Below the pieces are notes generated by a model. The model was given only the letters and a program-made list of their open reading frames with translations. It made no database searches and had not been told where the DNA came from. From an uncultured Clostridium sp. (GTDB lineage: Bacteria > Bacillota > Clostridia > TANB77 > CAG-508): 48,421 nucleotides of DNA. The translations under genes and the position numbers were made by a program. This document shows, one piece after another, positions 24,694 to 34,545 of the stretch (position 1 is its first letter; each line of letters begins with the position of its first letter). The stretch covers positions 1 to 48,421 of the forward strand of contig CANBES010000013.1 in the NCBI GenBank assembly GCA_947367845.1, written 5' to 3'.

Positions 24694-26367
24694 ATGAAAG
24701 AGAAGAAAATAAAGATTAGCTCAAATGTTAAATTCACAATACTAGCAGTAATATTAATAGCGATATTCTGCATAGCACTAACACCAGTAAGTTTGCAAAA
24801 TGACACTTTTTACACAATAAAAATTGGAGAGCATATAACGCAAAACGGAATAGATATGCAAGATCCATTTTCATGGCACGAAGATTTAGCATACACATAC
24901 CCACATTGGTTATATGATGTAATAACATATCTTATATATAATGCTTTTGGAATGACAGGTATATATATTGCAACATGCATATTATCAGCAGTACTAGGAA
25001 TTACAATTTATTTTACAAATGCTAAACTTATAAAAAATCGACCAATTTCATTTTTGATAACAATAGGAGTTATGTATTTAATAAAAGACTATATAGCAGC
25101 AAGGGCACAGCTAGTAACATTTATACTATTTGTTCTAACAATTTTCTTTATTGAAAAATTCTTAGAGAGCAAAAAGAAGAGATATGCAGTAGGATTAATT
25201 ATAATACCAATTTTACTTGCTAATCTGCATTTAGCAGTGTTCCCATTCTATTTTGTGTTATATTTACCATATATAGGGGAATATATAATTGCGATTTTAG
25301 CAGAGACAATAATTTATAGAAAGATACGTAAGTTTAGATTAGAATTAAAGATAAAAAGATTAATTAAAAGCAACAAGGACAAAGAAAAGTTAGAGAAATT
25401 ACAAAATGAACTAAAAGAATTGGAAGAGAAAATCGATAAAATAAAAATTAAAAGAACAAAAGAATTACACAATTCATATAAAATAAAACTAAACAAAAAT
25501 AACAACACAAAATGGCTGATTATAATTATGATAATATGTATATTCACAGGCTTGCTAACACCCTTAGGAGATACACCATACACATATTTAGTAAAAACAA
25601 TGCAAGGTAACACAACACAAAATATTAATGAGCATTTACCAATGACATTAGCAAATGATGTAGGTATGATGTGTACATTAGTAATATTTTTAGCAGTATT
25701 AACATTTACAAAGGCGAAGATAAGACTAAGCGACCTATTTATGGCAGGTGGATTACTTTATTTAATGTTAGCAACAAAAAGACAAGCTACAATGTTTGTT
25801 TTAATGGGATCATTTATATTAAATAGACTGATAATGGAAATAGTTAAAATATATAAAGGTGAAGAAGAGATTAAAAAATTAACCAAAGGTTTAACAACTA
25901 TAAAAGGGATGTTAATACTTTCAATTATAATGTTGACCCTAAGTTATTATATGGCAAAAGACAAAGTGAAAGACCAATATATAAATGAAGCAGATTACCC
26001 AGTGCAAGCTTGTAATTATATAATAGAGAATATTGATTTAAGCGCAGCAAAATTTTATAATGAATATAATTATGGAAGTTATATGTTATATAGAGGAATT
26101 CCTGTATTTATAGATTCAAGAGCAGATTTATATGCTCCAGAATTTAGTGGAAAAGAACAAGATATATTTAGTGATTTTATAGACACATCAAATATTGGAA
26201 CATTTTATGAAGATATAATGGAAAAATACGGAATAACACATGTAATAAATTACAAAAATTCAAAAATGAATATGATTATAACAGAAACGGAAGACAAAAA
26301 TTATAAAGAATTATATAGTGATGATTATTTTGTAATCTATGAAAGAGTAAAAGACGAGACTAAATAA
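24694..26367 (+). CDS. Polytopic membrane protein, GT-C glycosyltransferase-like
   Basis: This 557-residue protein has about ten membrane helices. The first extracellular loop carries NDTFYTIKIGEHITQNGIDM followed by DPFSW and PHWLYDV. That acidic and aromatic pattern resembles the first catalytic loop of GT-C fold glycosyltransferases, which use lipid-linked sugars. A long charged cytoplasmic coiled coil (residues about 205-270) splits the helices. The C-terminal 130 residues are a soluble domain (AAKFYNEYNYGSYMLYRGIP, VFIDSRADLYAPEF). AAGGAGA precedes the ATG. The family is inferred from topology and loop pattern only. Confidence 0.6.
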   Translation: MKEKKIKISSNVKFTILAVILIAIFCIALTPVSLQNDTFYTIKIGEHITQNGIDMQDPFSWHEDLAYTYPHWLYDVITYLIYNAFGMTGIYIATCILSAVLGITIYFTNAKLIKNRPISFLITIGVMYLIKDYIAARAQLVTFILFVLTIFFIEKFLESKKKRYAVGLIIIPILLANLHLAVFPFYFVLYLPYIGEYIIAILAETIIYRKIRKFRLELKIKRLIKSNKDKEKLEKLQNELKELEEKIDKIKIKRTKELHNSYKIKLNKNNNTKWLIIIMIICIFTGLLTPLGDTPYTYLVKTMQGNTTQNINEHLPMTLANDVGMMCTLVIFLAVLTFTKAKIRLSDLFMAGGLLYLMLATKRQATMFVLMGSFILNRLIMEIVKIYKGEEEIKKLTKGLTTIKGMLILSIIMLTLSYYMAKDKVKDQYINEADYPVQACNYIIENIDLSAAKFYNEYNYGSYMLYRGIPVFIDSRADLYAPEFSGKEQDIFSDFIDTSNIGTFYEDIMEKYGITHVINYKNSKMNMIITETEDKNYKELYSDDYFVIYERVKDETK

Positions 26368-26386
26368 AGCGAGAAAGGAAGCAAAG

Positions 26387-27310
26387 ATGCAAGAATTTAT
26401 AGTAAAAGCAGAAGAAGCAGGAAAGAGAATTGATGCATACCTAAGTAGCAAAAATGAAGATATATCAAGAGTAGCAATACAAAGATTAATTGAAGAAGAG
26501 AAAATACTAGTAAATGACAGAAAGACAAAAGCATCATATAAAGTGCAAGAAAATGACAAAATAACACAAGAAGATGAAGAACCACAAGAAATCAACTTAA
26601 AAGCACAAGATATACCAATAGAAATAATATATGAAGACAAGGACATAATTGTAGTAAACAAGCCAAAAGGACTTGTGGTACATCCAGCAAATGGAAATCC
26701 AGACGGAACACTTGTAAATGCTATAATGGCGATATGCAAAGATTCTTTATCAGGAATTGGTGGAGAAATAAGACCAGGAATAGTGCATAGACTAGATAAG
26801 GATACATCAGGTATTTTAGTAGTTGCAAAAAACGACAAAGCACATATAAATATGAGTGAACAAATAAAAAATCATACAGTAAAAAAGACATATAACGCCT
26901 TAGTAAGGGGAATTGTTAAAGAAAACGAAGCAACAATCAATATGCCAATTGGAAGAAGCACAAAAGACAGAAAGAAAATGGCAGTAACTAAAAATGGAAA
27001 AGAAGCAATTACTCATTTTAAAGTAATAAAAAGATATCCAAATGAAAATTGTACATTATTAGAAGTAAAAATTGAAACAGGAAGAACACATCAAATTAGA
27101 GTACATTTATCACAAATTGGATATCCTGTAATTGGAGATGCAACATATTCTTCAGGTAAAAATAAATGGGGAATACAAGGGCAATGTTTACACGCAAAAA
27201 GTTTAGAATTCAAACATCCGATTACACAAAAGGAAATGTTTTTAGAAGCAGAATTACCAGAATATTTACAAAGAATAATAAAGGAATTAGATAATGGAAG
27301 AGAAGATTAG
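26387..27310 (+). CDS. rluD: RluD-family pseudouridine synthase
   Basis: This 307-residue enzyme isomerises uridine to pseudouridine in large-subunit rRNA. An S4 RNA-binding domain occupies residues 1-70 (GKRIDAYLSSKNEDISRVAI). The catalytic domain shows DKDIIVVNKPKGLVVHP and the active-site motif RPGIVHRLDKDTSGILVVAK with the catalytic Asp, then ETGRTHQIRVHLSQIGYPVI-GD. A GAAAGGAAG site precedes the ATG. Its last 17 bases overlap the next pseudouridine synthase gene, implying translational coupling. RluD is the best family-level match; the exact rRNA targets are inferred. Confidence 0.9.
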   Translation: MQEFIVKAEEAGKRIDAYLSSKNEDISRVAIQRLIEEEKILVNDRKTKASYKVQENDKITQEDEEPQEINLKAQDIPIEIIYEDKDIIVVNKPKGLVVHPANGNPDGTLVNAIMAICKDSLSGIGGEIRPGIVHRLDKDTSGILVVAKNDKAHINMSEQIKNHTVKKTYNALVRGIVKENEATINMPIGRSTKDRKKMAVTKNGKEAITHFKVIKRYPNENCTLLEVKIETGRTHQIRVHLSQIGYPVIGDATYSSGKNKWGIQGQCLHAKSLEFKHPITQKEMFLEAELPEYLQRIIKELDNGRED

Positions 27311-28082
27311 ATTACAAAAATACCTAGCAGACTGTGGTGTGGCATCAAGAAGAAAAGCAGAAGAATTGATACTTCAAGGGAAAGTTGCTGTAAATGGCGA
27401 AACTGTAACAGAGCTAGGAACTAAAATAGAGCCAAACAAAGATATTGTTACATATCAAGGGAAAAAAGTAGAAGCTAGCCACGAATATGTTTACATCTTA
27501 TTAAACAAGCCAATTGGATATGTTACAACTGCAAAAGACCAGTTTAACCGCGATTCAGTTTTGGATTTAGTAAAAACTAGTAAAAGGCTAGTGCCTGTTG
27601 GAAGGCTGGATATGTACACATCAGGTGCTTTGATTTTGACAAATGACGGAGATTTTGTGTACAAAGTAACACATCCAAAACACGAAATTAATAAAACATA
27701 TACAGTTACTATAAGTGGAATTGTTAAAAATGAAGAAGTTGAACAATTAAGAAAAGGTGTAAAAATAAAAGAAGCTGGGGAATTGAGAGACGGTATAGGA
27801 AATAAATTCAAATCAAGCCAGGAAGGATATTTGACTAAACCTGCAAAAGTAAAAATACTAAAAACAGACGAAGAAAAAAATCAATCAAGATTAGAAATAA
27901 CAATACATGAAGGAAAAAATAGACAAGTAAGAAAAATGTGCGAAGCAGTTGGTCACAAAGTTTTAGCACTTCATAGAAGCAAAATAGCAGGAATTGAAGT
28001 AAAAGACATCCCACTAGGAAAATGGAGATATCTAAAAGAAGGAGAAATTAAGAAAATATTAAAAGAAAATATTGAAAAATAA
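27294..28082 (+). CDS. rluB: RluB/RsuA-family pseudouridine synthase
   Basis: This 262-residue enzyme of the RsuA/RluB/E/F branch modifies 23S rRNA (the B. subtilis RluB type). The S4 domain starts IRLQKYLADCGVASRRKAEE. The catalytic part has HEYVYILLNKPIGYVTTAKD and PVGRLDMYTSGALILTNDGD with the catalytic Asp in GRLD. It ends with the family motif ITIHEGKNRQVRKMCEAVGH. It overlaps rluD by 17 bp, so the two rRNA-modifying enzymes are made together. Confidence 0.92.
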   Translation: MEEKIRLQKYLADCGVASRRKAEELILQGKVAVNGETVTELGTKIEPNKDIVTYQGKKVEASHEYVYILLNKPIGYVTTAKDQFNRDSVLDLVKTSKRLVPVGRLDMYTSGALILTNDGDFVYKVTHPKHEINKTYTVTISGIVKNEEVEQLRKGVKIKEAGELRDGIGNKFKSSQEGYLTKPAKVKILKTDEEKNQSRLEITIHEGKNRQVRKMCEAVGHKVLALHRSKIAGIEVKDIPLGKWRYLKEGEIKKILKENIEK

Positions 28083-28132
28083 CTCCATTAAATATATAAT
28101 AAAACAAACATAAGATAAAAGGAGAAAAACAA

Positions 28133-28672
28133 ATGATTACAAGAAAGTTTGAACATAAAGAGGGGAATAATAACACTGAAAAATCAACAACACATGGCAA
28201 ATATAAAATTGAAAGTGAAAATCTAAAAGTTGGACAAAAAGTTGCAGGAAAAGTGAAGAATATAAAGCCATATGGAGCATTTGTAGATATTGGAAATGGA
28301 AAAGTAGGATTAGTTCATATAAAAGACTTATCAGTAGCAAGAATAAAAACACCATACGAAAGGCTAAAAATTGGACAAAAAGTAGATGTTATGGTAAAAT
28401 ATATAGACAAAGAACAAGATAGAATATTATTGTCATATAAAGAAATGCTAGGAACATGGGAAGAAAACGCTGAAAAATTCACACAAGGCATCAAAGTAAA
28501 AGGAAAAATAAGAGAAACAGAAAAAAATAAAAACGGAATATTTATAGAACTTACACCAAACTTAGTAGGAATGGCAGAATATCAAGAAGGCTATCAATAT
28601 GGGCAAGATGTCGATGTATACATCAAAAAAATTGATAGAGAAAAGAAAAAGGTTAAATTATTAATAGTATAA
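28133..28672 (+). CDS. S1-domain RNA-binding protein
   Basis: This 179-residue protein has a strong AAAGGAG site before ATG. The first S1 domain (residues about 33-105) is clear: VGQKVAGKVKNIKPYGAFVD, GLVHIKDLSVARI and IDKEQDRILLSYKE. A second, more divergent S1 unit follows (IKVKGKIRETEKNKNGIFIE). Such proteins bind RNA in translation or RNA decay. It sits 50 bp downstream of rluB, consistent with a ribosome-related cluster; the precise role is unknown. Confidence 0.82.
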   Translation: MITRKFEHKEGNNNTEKSTTHGKYKIESENLKVGQKVAGKVKNIKPYGAFVDIGNGKVGLVHIKDLSVARIKTPYERLKIGQKVDVMVKYIDKEQDRILLSYKEMLGTWEENAEKFTQGIKVKGKIRETEKNKNGIFIELTPNLVGMAEYQEGYQYGQDVDVYIKKIDREKKKVKLLIV

Positions 28673-28699
28673 AATAAAGTTCTAGAAGGGAGAACAAAA

Positions 28700-29635
28700 A
28701 TGGTTGAAGATAATAATATAAAAGCACAAGTATCACCTTTTGCAATAAGAGAAGGAGAAATCAAAACATTTGACGGAAAAGACGGATACGTGTCAATGAA
28801 CCAAATTGTACACAAGATAAACATAGGTCATATAAACGAAATTCACTTCGCAATATTAGACCTAGTAAATGAATTTGAATTTATCACATCAAGACAACTA
28901 TTCCAAATGCTTGAAATAAAAGGAATAGACCCAAAATCACAAGACAAATTAAACAATAAATTAGAACAATTAGTAAAATCAAAAATATTAACAAGATATT
29001 ACTTCACATCAGAAGAAGGAAAAGGAATTTACAGAATTTACTGTATGGAAAAAATGGGGAAATACCTATTAAACTCAAAAGAAGTAGAATGTAAATGGCA
29101 ACCTTCAGACAACACAAAACCAGTAGCAATGATAAAGAAAAGACTAGCTGGAAATCAAACACTAATAGCCTACTTAAGAAAAGTAAAAGCATTTGATAGC
29201 TATACAGTAAAACCAGCACTTACAGCAAAAGTAGCAGGAAAAATCTTTAAAGCAACAGGTGGCGGAGTAAAACTAACAAAAAGCGGAAAAACAATTCAAT
29301 TTGTATTTGAAGTTGTTAGAAGAGAGCCAGACTGGGAAAAGAAACTTGTTGATAAAATGAGACTATATAAAGACTTTTATGAGAACTTCGTACAAGGAGA
29401 CTCAGGATTTTCATCAATGCCACAATTGATATTAATATGTGAAGACGAAAAACATATGAAAGAAACTTTTAGAGAAATTATAACTAAACAAGTTGAAATA
29501 CCTCAAATTAAATTGTATTTTACAACAGATTTGAGACAAAATGAAGAAACTTTAGAAAGTACTTTAGTTGAATTTAAACTTGTTGATGGAAAATATAAAA
29601 TGGAAGATGTAGAATTAAAATTGTTAGGAATGTAA
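28700..29635 (+). CDS. Winged-helix protein, possible replication-relaxation-like family
   Basis: This 311-residue soluble protein has an AAGGGAG ribosome binding site. Residues about 45-135 look like a winged helix (IHFAILDLVNEFEFITSRQL, KLEQLVKSKILTRYYFTSEE, YRIYCMEKMGKYLL). The C-terminal half has a nuclease- or Rossmann-like alternation (TIQFVFEVVRREPDWEKKLV, PQLILICEDEKHMKETFREI). The plan resembles the replication-relaxation protein family (PF13814), but I hold this loosely. It precedes a terminator and the convergent pflA gene. Confidence 0.55.
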   Translation: MVEDNNIKAQVSPFAIREGEIKTFDGKDGYVSMNQIVHKINIGHINEIHFAILDLVNEFEFITSRQLFQMLEIKGIDPKSQDKLNNKLEQLVKSKILTRYYFTSEEGKGIYRIYCMEKMGKYLLNSKEVECKWQPSDNTKPVAMIKKRLAGNQTLIAYLRKVKAFDSYTVKPALTAKVAGKIFKATGGGVKLTKSGKTIQFVFEVVRREPDWEKKLVDKMRLYKDFYENFVQGDSGFSSMPQLILICEDEKHMKETFREIITKQVEIPQIKLYFTTDLRQNEETLESTLVEFKLVDGKYKMEDVELKLLGM

Positions 29636-29640
29636 TAAAA

Positions 29641-29711
29641 ATCCTGCCAAGAGGGACGGACCTTTTTGGCAGGATTTTTAAAACTTTTTGGGACAGGCCA
29701 AAAAAGTTTCG
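29641..29711 (+). repeat. Terminator hairpin plus GGGACAGGCC repeat at the convergent junction
   Basis: ATCCTGCCA (29641-29649) pairs with TGGCAGGAT (29667-29675), followed by a T-run: a terminator for the 28700 gene. The loop contains GAGGGACGGACCTTTTT, a relative of the repeats at 38551-38675. The adjacent 29680-29711 (CTTTTTGGGACAGGCCAAAA) resembles the element at 17594 and encodes the last residues of PflA. Confidence 0.75.
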
Positions 29712-30421
29712 TTTGCCTTTTTAACATCTTCGTCAGTAGCAGGCCTAATGCCTTGCAACTCATACTTAAAACCAAGCTTATTCCACTTAAACTCACCCAA
29801 ATTATGATAAGGAAGGAACTCAACTTTTTCAACAGACTTCAAACTATCAACAAACTCCTTCAACTTAATCAAATCAGCTTCGCTATCAGTAATGCCAGGA
29901 ATAAGCACCTGTCTAATCCAAATAGAAATACCATTATCACTCAAATAACGAGCAAAATCCAATTCCAGCTTATTAGAAAATCCAACTAATTCCTTGCACT
30001 TTTGTTCATCAATATGTTTAATATCCAATAAAACTAAATCGGTAAAGCTAAGAGCAGTTTTAACATCATCAGTCAAAGCAACAATTCCAGAAGTATCAAT
30101 ACAAGTATGAATTCCTTCAGCCTTCAATTTTTTAAAAAGCTCAGCAATAAACTTAGCCTGCAACAAAGGCTCGCCACCAGTAACAGTCACACCGCCATTA
30201 GGGCAGATATAATTTTTATATCGGACAATCTTGGCAAAAATATCATCCAAAGACATATAATTACCAGAATTTATATCCCAAGTATCACGATTATGGCAAT
30301 ACTTACATTTTAAATGACAACCTTGCAAAAAAAGTACAAACCTAATTCCCGGGCCGTCAACAGTGCCAAAAGACTCTATTGAGTGCACTTTGGCATAATA
30401 TTTTAAATCTTTTTCTTCCAT
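29678..30421 (-). CDS. pflA: Pyruvate formate-lyase activating enzyme
   Basis: This 247-residue radical-SAM enzyme installs the glycyl radical on PflB. I chose the ATG at 30421 because AAGGAG lies 7 bp upstream; the frame extends upstream into repeat sequence. Visible are VHSIESFGTVDGPGIRFVLF, the cluster motif CHLKCKYCHNRDTWD (CxxxCxxC), and GGVTVTGGEPLLQAKFIAEL. The last residues (ACPKKF) and the stop are encoded by a dispersed repeat, so the native C-terminus may have been replaced. It is the usual partner of pflB just upstream on the same strand. Confidence 0.94.
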   Translation of the reverse strand: MEEKDLKYYAKVHSIESFGTVDGPGIRFVLFLQGCHLKCKYCHNRDTWDINSGNYMSLDDIFAKIVRYKNYICPNGGVTVTGGEPLLQAKFIAELFKKLKAEGIHTCIDTSGIVALTDDVKTALSFTDLVLLDIKHIDEQKCKELVGFSNKLELDFARYLSDNGISIWIRQVLIPGITDSEADLIKLKEFVDSLKSVEKVEFLPYHNLGEFKWNKLGFKYELQGIRPATDEDVKKANETFLACPKKF

Positions 30422-30438
30422 GTTCAGCTCCTTATAAT

Positions 30439-30507
30439 CGATGTTTTTAGGGACGGAGCAAAAATACATCAATTCGATGTTTTTTTGCTCCGTCCCCAAA
30501 AACATCA
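30439..30507 (-). repeat. Tandem opposed GGGGACGGAGC repeats between pflB and pflA
   Basis: Two opposed copies (30439-30473 and 30475-30507) are separated by a single base, forming a long perfect-looking palindrome between pflB and pflA. One copy begins directly at the pflB stop codon (30508-30510). It may set the ratio of pflB to pflA transcript by partial termination or by protecting the pflB 3' end (inference). Confidence 0.85.
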
Positions 30508-32745
30508 TTAAATTCTTTCGTGAATTGTTCTGTTAATTACATCAAGCTGTTGCTCACGAGTTAATTTAGTAAAGTTAACAGCATAGCCAGAAACCCTAAT
30601 AGTCAATTGTGGATATTTCTCAGGATGCTCCATAGCATCTTCTAGCAAGCTTCTATCAAATACATTAACATTAATATGGTGACCAGTTTGAGCAAAATAA
30701 CCGTCAAGCATATTAACTAAATTTTGAACTCTATCTTCTTCAGTTTTACCAAGTGTTTTAGGTGTAATTGAGAAAGTATAAGAGATTCCGTCTTGAGCAG
30801 ATTCAAATGGTAATTTGGCTACTGAGTTCATTACTGCTAATGCTCCATTTTTATCTCTTCCGTGTAATGGGTTTGCTCCTGGACCAAATGGTGTTCCAGC
30901 TTTTCTTCCGTCTGGTGTGTTTCCAGTTGCCTTTCCATATACTACGTTTGATGTTATTGTTAAAATTGATAGTGTCGCAGTTGATTTTCTATAAGTTTGT
31001 TGTCTTTTTAATTTAGTCATAAATGTTTTTACAACATCAATCGCAATTTGGTCTACTTGTTCATCATCATTACCAAAAGTAGGGAAGTCACCTTCAACTT
31101 CGTAGTCTACAGCTAAGCCTGTTTCGTCTCTAATCACTTTTACTTTTGCATATTTGATAGCAGAAAGAGAGTCTGCAACTACTGATAATCCAGCAATTCC
31201 GCAAGCCATAGTACGAAATACTTCTTTATCGTGTAGAGCCATTTCAATTGCTTCATATGAATATTTATCATGCATATAGTGAATAGCATTTAAAGCTTTT
31301 ATATATGTTGATGCAACATAATCCATCATTTGATTAAATCTTTCCATTACTTCATCATAGTCCAAATATTCTGATGTTATTGGTGCAAATTTAGGAGTTA
31401 TTTGTTTTCCTGATATTTCGTCTCTACCACCATTTATTGCATATAGCAAAGTTTTTGCTAAGTTAGCTCTTGCACCGAAAAATTGCATTTGCTTACCAAT
31501 TTTCATTGGAGAAACACAACAAGCTATGCCATAGTCATCTCCTAAACTAATTCTCATTAAGTCGTCATTTTCATATTGAATTGATGATGTTTTTATTGAC
31601 AATTCAGTTGTGAATTTTTTAAATCCTTCAGGTAATTTTGTAGACCAAAGAACTGTCAAGTTTGGTTCAGGTGCAGGACCTAAGTTTTGAAGTGTGTGTA
31701 AAACTCTAAATGAGTTTTTTGTAACTAAAGTTCTTCCGTCAATACCCATACCACCAATACTTTCAGTAACCCAGACAGGGTCTCCGCTGAACAATTCGTT
31801 ATATTCAGGTGTTCTTAAAAAACGTACCATTCTTAATTTCATAACAAAATGGTCCATAATTTCTTGAGCTTGTTCTTCAGTTATAACACCATTTTTTAAA
31901 TCTCTTTCAAAATAGATATCTAAAAATGTTGATGTTCTACCAATACTCATTGCAGCGCCATTTTGTTCTTTTATAGCTGCTAGATATGCAAAATATAGCC
32001 ATTGAACAGCTTCTTTACTATCTTTAGCAGGTTTAGAAATGTCAAATCCATATTTTGAAGCCATAACTTTTAGTTCATTTAAAGCATTTATTTGTTCACT
32101 AATTTCCTCACGGTCACGAATAAATTCTTCTGTTAATTCATCAACATCTAAAAGTTCCAAATCTCTTTTCTTTTGTTCTATTAGAACATCAACACCATAA
32201 AGTGCAACACGTCTATAATCTCCAATAATACGTCCACGACCATATCCGTCAGGAAGACCAGTAATTAAGTGAGAGCTTCTAGCAAGTCTTACATCAGGTG
32301 TATAAACGCTAAATACACCATCATTGTGAGTTTTTCTATATTTGTGGAATATTTCCTTTACTTCTGGGTCTACTTCTCTTCCATAAGCTTCACAAGATTT
32401 TTCCACAATTCTTATACCACCAAATGGCATAATAGCTCTTTTTAAAGGACTATCTGTTTGTAACCCTACAATATCTTCTAACTCCTTATTAATATAGCCA
32501 GCTTCATAACCTGATATAGTTGAAATTGTCTTTGTGTCAATATCTAGAACAGACCCAACAGAGTCGTGCTCCTTCTTATATAGTTCCAAAACTTCGTTCC
32601 AAAGTTTTGTTGTTTTTTCAGTTGGACCTGATAAAAATTCGTCAGTACCTTCATAAGGTGTATAATTTTTTTGAATAAAGTCTCTTACATTAATTTCATA
32701 TTTCCATTCACCTTCGTTAAAATCGTTCCATTGTTCAAATTTCAT
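30508..32745 (-). CDS. pflB: Formate C-acetyltransferase (pyruvate formate-lyase)
   Basis: This roughly 745-residue glycyl-radical enzyme cleaves pyruvate with CoA to acetyl-CoA and formate. The catalytic cysteine pair is in [13 protein letters not shown] near residue 410, and the glycyl-radical loop [20 protein letters not shown] is at the C-terminus. Also seen: [20 protein letters not shown] and [20 protein letters not shown]. The ATG at 32745 is preferred over 32751 because AGGAGG is only 3 bp from the latter. Together with pflA it marks a strict fermentative metabolism. A weak promoter (TATAAT complement at 32789-32794) precedes it. Confidence 0.96.
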   Translation of the reverse strand: MKFEQWNDFNEGEWKYEINVRDFIQKNYTPYEGTDEFLSGPTEKTTKLWNEVLELYKKEHDSVGSVLDIDTKTISTISGYEAGYINKELEDIVGLQTDSPLKRAIMPFGGIRIVEKSCEAYGREVDPEVKEIFHKYRKTHNDGVFSVYTPDVRLARSSHLITGLPDGYGRGRIIGDYRRVALYGVDVLIEQKKRDLELLDVDELTEEFIRDREEISEQINALNELKVMASKYGFDISKPAKDSKEAVQWLYFAYLAAIKEQNGAAMSIGRTSTFLDIYFERDLKNGVITEEQAQEIMDHFVMKLRMVRFLRTPEYNELFSGDPVWVTESIGGMGIDGRTLVTKNSFRVLHTLQNLGPAPEPNLTVLWSTKLPEGFKKFTTELSIKTSSIQYENDDLMRISLGDDYGIACCVSPMKIGKQMQFFGARANLAKTLLYAINGGRDEISGKQITPKFAPITSEYLDYDEVMERFNQMMDYVASTYIKALNAIHYMHDKYSYEAIEMALHDKEVFRTMACGIAGLSVVADSLSAIKYAKVKVIRDETGLAVDYEVEGDFPTFGNDDEQVDQIAIDVVKTFMTKLKRQQTYRKSTATLSILTITSNVVYGKATGNTPDGRKAGTPFGPGANPLHGRDKNGALAVMNSVAKLPFESAQDGISYTFSITPKTLGKTEEDRVQNLVNMLDGYFAQTGHHINVNVFDRSLLEDAMEHPEKYPQLTIRVSGYAVNFTKLTREQQLDVINRTIHERI

Positions 32746-32821
32746 ATTCATTTTCCTCCTATAAAATAGTATTTACAGTTTTTACGATATTATAATACCA
32801 TAATAGTATATTATTAACAAG

Positions 32822-32864
32822 AAAAAAGGGATTCAATTAAAATATTTCAATTGAATTCCTTTAA
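32822..32864 (-). terminator. Terminator after the XRE regulator gene
   Basis: On the minus strand AAAGGAATTCAATT pairs with AATTGAATCCCTTT (one mismatch), followed by T residues, directly after the stop codon of the regulator. Confidence 0.75.
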
Positions 32865-32866
32865 AA

Positions 32867-33202
32867 TTAATTATCACTATCATCATCAGCAATTACTAAA
32901 GCTATGTTATAAATAAGCTTTTGTTTCTCTGGTGAACATCTATGAAGTAATTCATAAAATTCTTCTGTCAAATAATTTTCAGAAGTACTAGATACCCCAT
33001 TTAAAATATATCCTTCAGAAACGTCTAATAATCCACATAACTGATTTAATCTTTTTAAGTTTACGTGAGAGTTACCTCTCTCAACTCTACTTAAGAACGC
33101 AACAGATATATCAAGCTTTTCTGCTAAATCTTCTTGAGTTAAGTTTTTTGAAAGTCTTGCTCTTTTAATTCTTTGACCTATTACATTATAATCTATAGCC
33201 AT
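32867..33202 (-). CDS. XRE-family transcriptional regulator
   Basis: This 111-residue protein starts at ATG 33202 with GGAGAG upstream. The Cro/C1-type helix-turn-helix fills residues about 5-65: IGQRIKRARLSKNLTQEDLA, EKLDISVAFLSRVERGNSHV, LKRLNQLCGLLDVS. The C-terminal part (LTEEFYELLHRCSPEKQKLI, acidic end ADDDSDN) is a short helical oligomerisation or ligand region. It lies upstream of pflB on the same strand but is separated by a terminator, so it may regulate pfl or an unrelated regulon. No target is evident. Confidence 0.85.
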   Translation of the reverse strand: MAIDYNVIGQRIKRARLSKNLTQEDLAEKLDISVAFLSRVERGNSHVNLKRLNQLCGLLDVSEGYILNGVSSTSENYLTEEFYELLHRCSPEKQKLIYNIALVIADDDSDN

Positions 33203-33556
33203 TTTTATCACTCTCCTATTTTTTATCAAAAACATAATAGCATTTTATAGTTTAAATTTACAGAAACTACAATGTGTATATGAAACCTATAAGTTAACCA
33301 CATCTAAATTCGTATATTTGATCTCTAAAAAAGAAAATATATAGAAGAACAAAACTAGAAAAACAGAGAAAAAATCCGTAAAATAGAGAAAAACAAAGAA
33401 AAAAGTGGAAAAACTGAAAAAACAAACTAATAAAATTGATTAAAAATGACAAATTCCCCTAAAATATGTATACATAATTTGATTTTGGCAAGAATATATA
33501 GTATAATAGAGTTTAGTCGCGTTTAAAAAACAAAGATTAAAGGAGAGTGAATATAT
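33203..33556. other. Intergenic region with A-rich tract and two divergent control regions
   Basis: No gene is seen in this 354-bp gap. It contains a purine-rich tract (about 33325-33430) with repeated GAGAAAAA/AGAAAAA units, and the promoter of the M23 peptidase gene. Its left part must hold the promoter of the XRE gene, but I cannot define the boxes. Confidence 0.5.
33479..33507 (+). promoter_or_regulatory. Promoter for the M23 peptidase gene
   Basis: TTGATT (33479-33484), a 17-bp spacer and TATAAT (33502-33507). Confidence 0.7.
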
Positions 33557-34531
33557 ATTTTAAACAAGAAATTAAAATATTGTACAAAAGAGATTTTAAA
33601 ATATTTTAACATTATTGTAATAGCACTAGGTTTTATAACCGCGATAATATTAATAAAATATAAACCAGTCTATAAAGTAAGTATATCAGGACAAGAAATA
33701 GGATATGCGAAAAACAAAAATGTAGAACAAACTATAAAAGAAAATATTTTACAAAACACATCAAAAAACGTAGATACAATAGATATAAAAGAAATACCAA
33801 CATTTGAACTAAAATTAGTAAGTAGAACAACAAAGACAGATGAAGAGAAAATAACAGAAAAGTTAGAAGAAAGTACAAAGATAACATATAAATATTACGA
33901 CATAGCGTTAGAAAACAAAACAGTTCAATCTGTTAACACAATAGAAGAAGCAGAAGAACTAATAAACGAAATAAAACAATCAAACCAAGAAGAACTAAAC
34001 TTAAGCATAGTAGAAAAATACACACAAAACGAAGAAGAAATCATTACAACAGAAATAGAAGTGGCGAAATCTGAAATACAACAAAAAGTAGAAACAAAAA
34101 AGGCAGAAATTGCAGAGCAAGCAAGAATTGACGCTATGCCAGATGTAAACGGAATAAAATTAGCAACCAGACCAGTAACAGGAACAATAACATCAAGATA
34201 TGGAGAAAATAGTAGAATAAGAAGTTCTGCACACACAGGCTTAGACATAGCCACATCAACAGGAACACCAATAAAGGTAGTATCAGCTGGAACTGTTACA
34301 TTTGCAGGAGATGGACGTTCTTATGGAAATTTAGTAAAAGTTAGCCATGGAAATGGTGTAGAAACTTGGTATGCGCATGCAAGTAAGATTTATGTAAAAG
34401 CTGGTCAACAAGTAAATGCAGAAGATGTAATTGCAGCAGTTGGCTCAACAGGTAACTCAACTGGTCCGCATTTGCATTTCGAAATAAGAATTAATGGAAA
34501 TGTGGTAAATCCACAAAATTATTTATACTAA
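33557..34531 (+). CDS. M23-family membrane-anchored endopeptidase, non-standard start codon
   Basis: The frame is open from the TGA at 33548 to 34531 but has no ATG, GTG or TTG near the strong AAAGGAGAG site at 33539-33547. The best start by spacing is ATT at 33557 (ATA at 33551 is an alternative), giving about 324 residues. A membrane helix (FNIIVIALGFITAIILIKY) follows a short basic N-terminus. A middle region is rich in charged helices. The C-terminal lysostaphin-type domain has SSAHTGLDIATSTGTPIKVV, TWYAHASKIYVKAGQQV and TGPHLHFEIRINGNVVNPQN, with all zinc ligands. It probably cuts peptidoglycan cross-bridges; the layout resembles sporulation M23 proteins. Confidence 0.82.
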   Translation: MLNKKLKYCTKEILKYFNIIVIALGFITAIILIKYKPVYKVSISGQEIGYAKNKNVEQTIKENILQNTSKNVDTIDIKEIPTFELKLVSRTTKTDEEKITEKLEESTKITYKYYDIALENKTVQSVNTIEEAEELINEIKQSNQEELNLSIVEKYTQNEEEIITTEIEVAKSEIQQKVETKKAEIAEQARIDAMPDVNGIKLATRPVTGTITSRYGENSRIRSSAHTGLDIATSTGTPIKVVSAGTVTFAGDGRSYGNLVKVSHGNGVETWYAHASKIYVKAGQQVNAEDVIAAVGSTGNSTGPHLHFEIRINGNVVNPQNYLY

Positions 34532-34545
34532 AATATTAAAAAACT

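Noticed and set aside
30422..30508. N-terminal extension of PflA up to 30508
   Set aside because: The extension is translated repeat sequence; the ATG at 30421 has AAGGAG at the right distance and matches the PflA family start.
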